Shown: positions 14,192 through 24,900 of the stretch, piece by piece | Position numbering within the stretch: position 1 is the first letter of the stretch | Layout: each line of letters begins with the position of its first letter | Assembly (NCBI GenBank): GCA_013399115.1 | Contig: VXAA01005193.1 | Location: 1,814,189-1,878,188, forward strand | From: Anseranas semipalmata | Lineage: Eukaryota; Chordata; Aves; Anseriformes; Anseranatidae | DNA: 64,000 nt | Direction of reading: 5' to 3' | Translations under genes and position numbers: made by a program | The notes under the pieces: model-generated | What the model saw: only the letters and a program-made list of their open reading frames with translations | Told to the model about the DNA's origin: nothing | The model's database searches: none

Positions 14192-15466
14192 CTGAAATGA
14201 AAGCAAGAAGTTTTATTTAAATTGCTTCAAATATATCTGATTTCTGATGCTCTGATTAAGTATGACTTTCAAGCAATGCTCTTTATGTTGCAGTTGAACC
14301 ATTTAACCTCTTTAATCAAGTTTCCTTAACTGTAAATATACTTGTACACACGAGTGGGGTGCAAAAGCAAATATGCAAGCCATTTTTAACATGTAAATGT
14401 TACTTCTGCAATTAAGTGCTGGCACATTCAGCATGCTGCATCCCTCTTGCACTGCTTTTCCCACCGCAGCAGAGGACCACCTCCTGCGTGGAGATGCCGG
14501 TGCACACCATGCAGATGTACGAGCTCCACTGCTGCAACAGGCAGTGCAGCCACAGAAACGGAGCTCCACGCCAAAGAAAGGCTCCCAGTGCCTGGCAGGA
14601 CATTCAGCGAAGCTGTTCGATGTTTTTTTCAATAAAAAAAATACAAACCAAGCAAAAATAAGACAGAAAAGTCTCCCAGTAAGTTCCCTCAACACTTTTT
14701 TTGGACGTTTGCCCTGTTCCCCACCCACTGCAAGGCGTGCAGGTTCATGACAGCTTAGGGACATGCACCAAGACCCTCCTCAGTCTTAGATTAGTGCAGA
14801 AAAGCAACACTTTTTTTTTTTTTGCCCAGGAGAGCCCTAGGAAGGAAATACACTGCTGCCCGCGAGTAGGACTGGAGAGGAAAGGACAGGAGAGGAGAGG
14901 ACAGTAGGTGGCAGCAAGAGCCCAGGCGCTGCAGCACTCGCGGAGAGGCTGGGGGAAGGAGGAGGCACGGCTTAGAGTGAGGAGAAATCACATTAATGAC
15001 AGTCTTCGTACATTAAGCAGCCTGTGTTTTTGACAGAGTCTCTGCCTTTAGAAATGGTTCCTGGTTTGCTTTCGCTGGGCGTTCGCAGGCTTGCTACATG
15101 GAGATCCATCGCAGCAAGCTGCTCCCAGCCACCCCCACGCTCCTCAGATCTGCAAAATCTCTCCCCATTGGCAGCATGAAAATTAACTGAGAGAATGTAT
15201 TAACTACTTAAACCTGATTTTTTTCAGTGCAGCACTTCAGACTGGCAAGGTTTTATTCTGAGACCTGAAACCAGTATTCATTCTCCAGTCTCAACCCAAG
15301 TAGCAGAAAACTTCTAGTATCATTAGAAAACAATGCAGCTCTGCAGTCTCAGTTTATTCAAACTTAATAAAGCATATTGGTACGGAGACAAAAAAACAAG
15401 CAAATGGGATCTCCGTTTCCTAAGTATCTGTTGTTCATCTTACGCAAGTGAATCTTGTGACATTTC

Positions 15467-15480
15467 GTTGCTGTGGCAAC
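15467..15480. promoter_or_regulatory. RFX X-box-like inverted repeat
   Basis: GTTGCTGTGGCAAC is an imperfect 14-bp palindrome with two RFX half sites (GTTGC and GGCAAC). It differs from the textbook X-box only at the centre. RFX binding is inferred. Confidence 0.35.
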
Positions 15481-15535
15481 ATTTTACATTTATATAGCAT
15501 CTTACACCCCAGAGAATCCTAAAGTGCTATATATG
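15481..15535 (+). repeat. Old amniote interspersed-repeat fragment
   Basis: The words TTTATATAGCATCTTACACC, AGAGAATCCTAAAGTGCTAT recall a widespread ancient amniote repeat that reads roughly tatagcaccttncatcc...ggatctcaaagcgct. The exact family name cannot be fixed without a library search. Confidence 0.35.
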
Positions 15536-16287
15536 CTCAGCAGCACTGTTCACCTCTAGGGTACCGTCTACAGGGGGGTAAGAAACACAGCTAAAAGGTA
15601 CTGATGCTTTTGTTTTGTCTGGTTGGTTCGGGTTTTGTTTTTTTAAATAGCCCCTACACCTCTGCCAAAAGCTATAATTTTTACACCAAACCTGAAAGGT
15701 ATTTCAGCATCGGCAGACATTCAGGACATGCAGGCAACATATACAAGAGACTCTGGCAGAAGTTCCCAAGCTTCATTCAGAGATTCTCTCAAACTACAGC
15801 ATTTTTAGCCCAGACCTCTTTTTATATTTATGGAAACCCTTAGCTGATTTGTCATGTTGTGTTTTAAAATTTTAACTTTTGGATAACCTTTAAAAAGAAA
15901 GGAGTTGAGGAGAACAGAGTTTGGCAAATTCCCAGCAGACGTTTGCTACATTTAGAGAGAAAAGTTTTAAAAAGGGGGAAGGTCCAATCTTGCTATTTCC
16001 AGAGCAAGACAAAAGATTTTTCCCTAGTTTTCATCCTAAATTAAACTGTTTTTCAGTCCATCTCTCTGGAAATGATTTTTGCTATGAACTGCAGCAGAGT
16101 TTGGGGACTATCCCTGGTTGTTCTTTCCAAATCCAGCATATTGCATATGACTCGTGTTACAGAGACAGTCACACAAAATTCACACCCCTTACTAGAAACT
16201 GCGACCCAGATATGCACCCTTCCAGTTTCAGCCATCGTTTTTCTACCAGATCATATTTTGCTGCAGTTAGGAACAAAATTTAAAAAC

Positions 16288-16310
16288 AAAAAAAAAAAAA
16301 AAAAAAAAAA
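16288..16310 (+). repeat. Poly-A run (A23)
   Basis: An uninterrupted run of 23 A. No recognisable SINE or retrocopy body precedes it, so it is either a simple repeat or the tail of a decayed retrocopy. Confidence 0.8.
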
Positions 16311-18862
16311 TGGGTTTTCAGTTTGTAAAGGCACGTTTTACCTCAAAAGAACTGGGTAATGACAGGGTAAGATACTGTCCAGCAATAGCTCCTTTCAAGA
16401 ATCACAGAAATTTAAGAACAGCAAAAGATTTCCCACCTCTGCTTGTTTAACATATTGCTGTAGCTAGCACATGTTCGAAGTCACTGACAGACGCTGTTTT
16501 GAACACACAGCAAAAACATTATGCAAACTCTTTTAGCCTTCGTACGTGGGTGAGAAGAAGCTTCCAAATAAGAAGTTTACAAGGATTTCGATCTGTAAGT
16601 TCTTTAGTTAGACTCTGTGCAACTCTATAATCAGAAACTCGATCTTCAGCAGTATATGCGGAGACTCCCGTGTCTAAGTGCAAGGTTAAAAAATGATTAC
16701 CATAGATCATCAGCAACTTTGCTATACCACCAAGTGTTCTCATAGCTCCTGTTCCAGATGAGACCCGAACGAAGAAAATATACTGTAACCTGAGAACTCA
16801 TCCCTTGTGGTTGTTCTCATTTAAACCCATGTTTTTCCTCACACAAACATGCAAAACACAGATTAGCAAAAGCTATATTCTGGATTGCAACAAACTCTAC
16901 AGAATTTAAAATACAAGGCACTAAAGCATGAAATTAATTGCCACAAAAAAAAAAATTAGTCTTTCTAGAGTAACCATAGTCTGTGCTGAAAAATTACACT
17001 AAGTGGTTTTTGTTAATACAGCTATATCTGGGGAAAGAAAAAAATCCTACGTATCATGTAATCTGATGATCTCAAGCATAAGACCTACTAAAATTGCAAG
17101 TGAACATCCTGCTTAGCTAGAAAAAAAAAAGACGTCTGTAAACCTGCGTTGGCAAGGGCTGCAAGAAAATGGTGAAAGAGCTCAGCTAGAGAATACACGA
17201 CTCTAGAGCATTTAGTTGCTATTTTTACCATGTTTTTAGTCAAGGTGCTTGTGCAAATAACCAGGCTCTGTTTGAGGAATGCCATTTTCCTGTAGTAAGC
17301 TTACACAAAATTTGAAACACATTCACTGTTTAGTGCCCAAAGTCTATAAAAAGTCAGATTTTCATGATTCTGTGCATCACCGTAACTTTATCACAATCTA
17401 ACAAATAAAAAAGCCTTTTCAGTTTGGATACGTACCTCACATAGTAAAAGGTTTGCTGGATTTTGAGACATTTACATGACACACTATTCTGTAGCAATTG
17501 CTATGTGGCAGACAGCTTGCAACAGATCAGAATAAACATTAATTTTAATCCTCAAAGTTTCTTTGGAAGTTATTTCCTTCAGAAAGAAAAAATGAGGCAT
17601 CCACAGCTTTATCAACTGCTCTACACACAACATGTTGTGGAGATGTTGGCAGCTGCAGTTACTCCAATTTTAGGTGGATTTGAATTTTTATAGTAATTAA
17701 ATACAGGATGTCATGAGTTGCACGTACTCAAATCTGTCAGAAGTATTAGGGAACATTCTGTGCTTTATCATTTAATTACAGCATTTTTAAATTGAGTTTT
17801 TATGTATACTATTTTCTTGGGCATTATTTGCAGGCATCATAAAACAAGATCCATCTATTAGAAACAAAGCTCATATACTATATTATCACATGTGACAAAT
17901 TTATTTTGAAATATGCTTTTTAAAAAAATAGTTCTAGCTCCAATTACTGCACTTTGGGTTAGTAAAATGAGTTTTGTAATAACAAAATAACTTAGATGAT
18001 GTACTGGCAGGCATCTGAGCCACAGCACTTTATAAAAATACCATGGCTTATGTTTAGCACAACAGGTTCTCATCCCCATACTGAGGAACTGTAGAAACAT
18101 AGGCTATGCACAGGTATACGTGCTTCTACAGAAAGAACCAGAAAAAAATGATAGAACTGCCTCTGCCCCACAGTTCAGGTAAGATTCAGGTAAACCACTG
18201 TTATGCCTAAATTCCTCTTCTGCTGTGATACACACCTTCATGAAATCACTTCAGCTCTACATTCTGCGATGTAACTGGAGGAATCACCTTGTCTTTTCAA
18301 GGACTCCCGTAACACCTACACTTCTGCGCTGTCACAAGCCACGCTCGGGTGTATTGCGTTGCTGCTAGCAAAAGCACACCCGCTTCCCAACGCAACCAGA
18401 AGGCGCTCAAAACTTTTGAAGCAGGAGACAGTTACTTGATGCTATATTCTAATGATTAAATTTCAACAGCTCTTTAATTAAAAGTTAACAGTTCTCCCAC
18501 AGGGCCCTACTGCTAAGCTGAATCTAAGTATCTGGAGCTTGCTCAGATTCTGAGATGACAATGGGTCAAGTAACTGTGCATGCAGTCACAAGCTAAAGGA
18601 GCCTTTAACAATTGCAGAATAACACAGCAAAAACACTCAATAAGCCTTAGTTCCTAGAACCTGAGCACACGTGCAAGCACCAGCTCGTATAGTGTATCAT
18701 CAGAGAGCTAAAAAAACATATTGAGCATACAATGACGTAGTTTTAGTCAGGCAAATGATTAGCTTTTGTGAATTTGTTTCAATAAATTTTAAAATGTGAA
18801 AAAGTCAGTAACGTGTTGAGACAAAACACACTATGAAAGATTTAGAAAGATGAGATACCAAC

Positions 18863-18973
18863 CTAAAACACCAATCTCCAGGCCTTCCAGTCCCGCTTTG
18901 ATTCTACTATAAATATCTTCTCTCTCTCCAAAGTCTGCCACAATAACTTTTGTTTCCACTTTGTACTTCTCCT
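18863..18973 (-). CDS. HSD17B12: HSD17B12 coding exon 4
   Basis: This 111-bp exon is the largest in the window and encodes 36 full codons between two split ones. The reading starts EKYKVETKVIVADFGERED and continues IYSRIKAGLEGLEIGVL. VETK-VIVADF corresponds to the third beta strand, and its Asp typically lies near the adenine of the cofactor in SDR proteins. GLEGLEIGVL leads into the fourth strand. The minus-strand acceptor is ...ttttctag|AGGAG and the donor is TTTTAG|gttggt. That donor is weaker than the other exons' donors, because +3/+4 are TT instead of A/G A. The outgoing phase is 1. The human counterpart reads EKFKVETRTIAVDFASEDIY. Confidence 0.93.
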   Translation of the reverse strand, partial: RRSTKWKQKLLWQTLEREKIFIVESKRDWKAWRLVF

Positions 18974-19924
18974 CTAGAAAAAAAAAAAGTGTAAAAATCA
19001 GTTTGAAGTAGTTGAACTACCATTCAAACACTAAGAATACATCAGCTATTATGGTTTCACAAAACGTTATTTTAAGAGGCTAATATTACGCAATAATATC
19101 TTCACCTCTCCAACAGGAATCCTTGAATTTTAATATAACCTGCACAAGAAGTTTGCAACGTTAAGCTACTTCTGGTGAGAACATAAATTCTCAAATGATT
19201 CAGCACGTTTTGTTTGTAAGGGACCATGAAGATGGCAAGAAAACAAATTACACAGGTTTGCACCGAAGCCAAGAAATGCTGAAATCAGAAAATACATGTA
19301 CACAAAAGTGTCCAAGTACAACTTGACAAGGACACTTTTTTCCAGTTTAAGGCAAATGGTAATGAGTTGCTTCAGATCGAGCAAAACAATTCTTTATTGC
19401 CCTCCATTTGCATTTTCATTTCTGATGCCATAAAACGTTTCAAATATTTAGTATGTCGAACACAAAGAGAACAGGGAACTTGTGGGTGAACAAGAGCAGA
19501 ACTGCAAGTTCAATCATTCTAAAACCATTCCGATACACTTTTATCTCCTTCCTTAACAGGACAGGGAAAATACATACAACCAACTGCATTTTGAAATAGA
19601 AAAGGAAAGCAAGTATTAAAAATGTCTCATATAAAGAACAGTTCTGCTTCCATCAGCTAGGCTAATTACATTTAATTAACATCAGTACAGGGTCCTCTCG
19701 GACTTCAAAGGAACAAAACAGTAGCTTAACATTGAAGCTTTTCTGAATTTTGCTGCGCCTAACTTCCACCCCGGCGTTCCTTAAGGAATCTGTATACATC
19801 TCAAGAAGGATTTTGCTGCATTTTGCCCCCCCAGCCATTCATAAAAGTAGTGTCAATTTGAAGGAAAAGAATCATTCACAAAAAGATTAGAAGCAGCCAG
19901 CTTCCCGTGATGCTCTTTCCCATT

Positions 19925-19994
19925 CAGGGAAAGTCGCAGCTCCCATGATTCTGCCGTCCATTCATGCAGAATCATGAATCTACTGAACTCCCTG
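19925..19994. other. Extended inverted repeat / potential RNA hairpin
   Basis: Arms CATGATTCTGC (19944-19954) and GCAGAATCATG (19966-19976) are perfect 11-bp complements around an 11-nt loop. An outer pair, CAGGGA (19925-19930) and TCCCTG (19989-19994), can close a second stem across internal loops of 13 and 12 nt. It would be transcribed within intron 3 of HSD17B12. Pairing is seen directly. Any RNA function is unknown. Confidence 0.5.
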
Positions 19995-20121
19995 GGCTGC
20001 TGGCTGCCTCCCCTCCCCCTTCAATATCCCTAATGGCAGATGAAATTATTTCTCCTCCTTTCCCTCTCCCCACCCTCAACCTCTTCATCTCTCGTGAACA
20101 GCTGCATTGTTTAAAAATCCC

Positions 20122-20177
20122 CTGAGAGATGTTGCTATGTCAAATGACGACGTAAATAGCATTAAGCCCCTACTGCA
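20122..20177 (+). repeat. Diverged repeat element, copy 1
   Basis: The segment runs from CTGAGAGATG through ATGTCAAATGACGACGTAAA to ...TTAAGCCCCTACTGCA. It aligns with 21016-21072 at roughly three-quarters identity with small gaps. The shared core is CTATGTCAAxTxA...AGCATTAAG. The family is unknown. Confidence 0.5.
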
Positions 20178-20219
20178 GCAGCAGTCTTGTGATCGCGTCA
20201 GAAGAAAATCAAGTTCAAC

Positions 20220-20220
20220 N
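20220..20220. other. Unresolved base (N)
   Basis: A single ambiguous base in the supplied sequence, lying between the two copies of the duplicated element. Confidence 0.99.
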
Positions 20221-21015
20221 TATTTTTGAACACAGCTGTTCTAATATTTAACATACACATTCAAATTCTTACAGGACACTGAATTAAAGGCAACATTATA
20301 GGCACAAATATGTACAAGAGGACTGGGCGGGCAAAACCAAAGTAGAACACTTCTACACACATGCCATTTTTAACTGTTTTACAGTATCTGCAGCTGTCTT
20401 CACAGCCATTCAGATGCTTCATGAAATGCAAGTTGTTTAAAGGACCCAAACGCCATCCTCACAGATTTGCTCAGTTGTTACCTGCCCTTTTAAGCTAAAC
20501 ACTCTTCATTAGGATTGTTACTGATTTGTCCTCTAAGGCTTTTGAAATCACTACAGAGATACTGGGAGGAAGAGTTAAGAAAAAAAATCTTAAGACCTAA
20601 TACTATAAATAGAAAAAAATAAAAAGTCCTCACACCACTGCCCGTGTAAGAGCACTTCTTCAAGCCTTCAGAAAATTAGCTAAGAGCCATTACCTTTAAG
20701 GTAGTTGAGCAATACCCCTACAAAAACGTGCAGCACCCTTTGCAGGTGGATGGCAAGTAGCAGAATGCGTAAAACATACAAAAAGCAAAAGATTGCCTCC
20801 TGGTATGGCCAGAAGACACAGTCTTTGTGCAGTTGCTCTCTCCAGACGCTCCAGATTTTCCTGCCCCAGCAGCAGACTCCATGCACTGACCCAACTCTGC
20901 TTCCCCATTTCAGGTAGCAGCCAGGCATTGTGCAACTTCCAAGTCCCCACACTGTGCCCCAGAGCCTGCAATAGGTGGCATAACCCACCTGATTGGAGAA
21001 GACTAGTAGACGCAT

Positions 21016-21072
21016 CTGATAAAATGGCTCTATGTCAAGTAATGACGCAAACAGCATTAAGTCACTTCTGCA
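21016..21072 (+). repeat. Diverged repeat element, copy 2
   Basis: Counterpart of 20122-20177, about 0.9 kb away in the same orientation. It contains ATGTCAAGTAATGACGCAAA and AGCATTAAGTCACTTCTGCA. It keeps a TGACGCAA word similar to CREB/ATF-type half sites. Confidence 0.5.
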
Positions 21073-21917
21073 TAAGCTCGTACTAGTAGTCAGAGCACAA
21101 GGTGCAGAGTAGAATCGGTGTGCTCTGCTCTAGATGAACAAAAGAAAAGGGAGTTTCCTTGATTTTAAAAATGATTAAGATGCTCTCAAACAGATGAGCT
21201 AAAAAAGACAGTAGCACATATCCTTGTTTTATCTGCCAAAGAGACTGAGATGCAGTGTAACAGGGAAAGAAGCAAGGAGGCTACATCCTAACCCAGAATA
21301 TCTAGCAGTGACTGGACTCTTCTCCATCCAGGAAGAAAAAACCTGCGCTCCATAAGGGAGCTTTCAGCTTGAAGACCCTGAGGTACTCAGGGGCCGCGGG
21401 GAATGAAAGAAGGACAAACCATTTTTTGCAGTCAGCAACCAGAACACCTGAAACTGCCGATATTATGTGCCTGCATGTCCAGCATTCTTGATGCTACATT
21501 GACAACTGAATGTGATGTTTCGTCTTTGGAACTGGTACTTCAAATTCTTCTTAACACAGGACTGAATGCACTCACGCTTTGAGAAAAAATTACTTACAAA
21601 TGCAAGGTAACTACATGAACAACGAGTGCTAAAGAGCAGGTGAAGCCTAAGAGGCCCAGAGGAGATCCCCAGCTCTACCTACGATGGAAGCAGTACCTCC
21701 AGGTGCCATATGAAGTTAGTTCATAGTCAGCAAGACCAGGAGTGAAGAATGCAGCATTAAAAGGCGAATACTACTCAAGGGAGACAGCGTGATGCACTTC
21801 AGCAAGCAGGTGGAGCAGAAGCAGACAAAACTGGGGAGGCAGAGAGATGAAGACAGGTAAAGGACAACTCTGGCAGAAACCACACCAGCACCATCCTGAG
21901 CAGCAACAAGAAAGACA

Positions 21918-21990
21918 CAAAGCCTACCTGGTTTCTCATCTGTAAAATGGTTAGTTACAACATCACTAGGTGAAGCAAAAGCTATTATTT
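21918..21990 (+). repeat. MIR-like SINE relic (3' half)
   Basis: GCCTACCTGGTTTCTCATCTGTAAAATGG closely follows the MIR core-to-tail sequence (gcctcagtttcctcatctgtaaaatgg). The 5' half is not recognisable. It is an ancient truncated copy. Confidence 0.5.
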
Positions 21991-24900
21991 ATTTTTTAGG
22001 TAGCTCAAAAGGCCAGACGAGGGCATGACTTACAGAAAACATATCCAGTGCCTTGCTACGCAAGGGAAACACGCATCTAAATGATTAAGCAAACGGGGGC
22101 ACAACTTTGTTACTGGAAAAAGTCAGGTGCAGAATGGTACCATGTTACCTAGAGCACCCGAAAAAAAAGGACCACGTTGGAATTACAAAAATGGAAAATT
22201 AGACACCAGTGATCTACACCCTAAATAAAGACTAATAAAGAATTGGGAAGTGGATAGGAGTTAAGCCTTGTCCAAATTTTAGTTTTTTGGAAACTTAAGT
22301 AATTCAAAGCAGCAGCCCTCCCTGGACTGACATCTTGGTTGACAGGCTAAAAAAATGCTAAGGAAATGAAGTTTTCACACTCAAATAAACGGGGCTTGAA
22401 AGAATGTTCACCCAGAGGAGTAGTCTTATGTACTTCAATGCAAACGCAAGCAGACGCTAGCCTGGTGGTCAGGAGAAGCAGCTCTATTTACATGACAGAG
22501 GCAGCATCAGTGTTAATGGGATCTGTGGTCAAAAAATCTTGCAGAGAAACAGGAAAACTAGAAGATCACTGTCCCTAAAAAACAACGCTAAAAGCGTTTG
22601 GCTACCGCAGCTTGAATTTATGCTACATATGTTGAAACAAATCCAGTCAACTTTGCAACAGAGAGGTTCAGGACCAAGTACATGAGGTCCACTTTGTAAG
22701 CAGGTACTGGGAACGGTTATTGCAAGCTCAGGGTTACATTAAAAACCTACTGCTAGAACCGAAGCACCTCGTATGTAAACACGGAGCCTGACAGAAATAT
22801 TGTCCCATTTGTGCAGCTGTATCAGTCCTTGTCCTGAAGGACAGATCACACTTGCCATTTCTGCGAAAGGCGAAACAAGAGACCAGAGCCTGGAGTGCAA
22901 CCCTGAAGACGGGGAAGTGTCACTGCTGACCCTAATCCAGAGGGATGCTGCACAGAGACCCAACGGAAGAGAACATGGGTGTTCAGAAGGGCAGCAGATA
23001 TGCTGCAACAGAGAGGTATCCAAATAAAAATCCAACCATAAGTTATAGATATTTCTATAAAACTCTGAAACAGCTTATGGTAACAGATGAATAATAAACA
23101 GTTGAAATAAACTGTACCTAAAAGAAAGCTCTGTTTGCACCTGCTCTGCAAAAGAAGTCTCCATGTAGGAACACCATACTGTATCAGTTCCTGCATAACA
23201 TCATGAGATGCCTACCTATGATTTAACACAACTTGCTATATTAAAACGTATTTTTAAAAGCATGTGTGTATACACATTTGATCAAATACTAAAGAAGGTC
23301 CAGATTCCTTTCCTTCTACTACACAAGCAACACTGCCAGGGAATTCCTTATATATACACACTGTACTAATTGCACAATGCCCTTTAAAAAGTAAATACTT
23401 TAAAAATCTAATCACATCAAAGTGTAGAACAGGTAAAGAAAAATGTCAGACCTTATTTAAAATGTTAAAATTTTGTTATACAGCTTTAAGTTTCAGTACA
23501 TAAACACAAATCAATTCCTCACTTCTCAGCTTGAAAGAGACAGAAGATGGATCTCTAAGCCAAAGCCTACAAACCCTTGAGCCATGTGGGACGTTTACTT
23601 TTTAATGTGTATGAACAATACTGTTATTACAAAACATGGGAAGAAAACATACTTTATTAACACTTGCCTCTGTTTGCTCCTCTGACTCCCACTACATCAA
23701 AATATATTATCATTTCTAAGATACACTTATCAAGTCAGAAAAACATTCTTAGCAACACACAGGATCAATCAATAAGCCCATTCACCCAAATATTATGCTC
23801 AATATTGTAAGCTTTCCTAAATCAAGCTTGCCCTAATTACAAAGCTAACTAAAAATACAGCATCAAGCAGCCTGTGAAAACAGCTGCACACGCAAACAGC
23901 CAGGGGGGCTGCACAGCCAAGTCATGCCAGTGCTTCCAAACGTCAACGTCACTTCCACGGGTAACGCAGGCATGGCTTTGATGCTCACCATGCACACCTC
24001 CTCACTCCAGTTTGCTGAAACGGGTCTGCAGACAAGGCACGAAAGAGGCACCCGCAGACACCGAGCGTGACTGCCCTTGCGTGGGTCAGGAGTGCTGCCC
24101 ACCCACAACAGTCCCATCTAGATGGTGTGTAGTTGTCCTCATTGCTGCCTTAAAATACCCACTAGGGCTGAAGCTTCACAAAGAATTTGCTAGGGCACAA
24201 TCACAGGCTGTTCCAGAGATAAGTGCAATGAGAGGTAGGGGAAGATCAACAGTATGCGACAGACACCACAAGTTCAGCTCCTTCCCTCCCGTTTCCCTGC
24301 TGCTACTTTCAGCTGCCCCTCCAAGACTTTTTTTTTTTTTGATCTTCGTTGGTGGTATGGGGTTTTATACAGCATGGAGAAAGCTATTTTTAGTTCACTA
24401 AAGGAATGGCATTCCGTTTTAGGAATGGCACGGCCTATTTTGAATACTTCCTATAACAATTAGTTTTCCTAACTCATTGCTATGGTGTGATTGTGACAAT
24501 GTATATGCATGATATGTATATAAACCTGATTTTTTTAAAATCACTTTTGCAAATAAAAGTCTGCATTCTTCGGCCCCTATCCTTATAAGTAACAGTAATG
24601 ATGAAAACCCTTTTATTTTTCTCCTCGGATTCAAGTTGAACAGACTGAATTCCAGAATGACCAGGATAATTATTTAGTAAGAAGAATTTAAGAGTCACTT
24701 CCAGAGACAGAAAGGTATCATATTCAGGAATAACAAAAAAAAATTATGCCCTTACTTTCAAGACAACTTCAGGACATTTAAGTCAGTCACTCTTTTGTGA
24801 ATTAAAACCAACAGCTTCTCAGCTATTCAGTATAATTTAAGTCAGTGATAGTTTCATCTGGATTTGGCATCCATAGAAAAAAGTGCAGTCAAAAGCCTGG

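Larger units (their letters stand above)
14192..18862 (-). other. HSD17B12: HSD17B12 intron 4
   Basis: About 4.7 kb. It includes a GC-richer patch at about 14410-14990, an RFX X-box (15467-15480) followed by an old repeat fragment (15481-15535), and an A23 run (16288-16310). No exon is recognisable. Confidence 0.8.
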
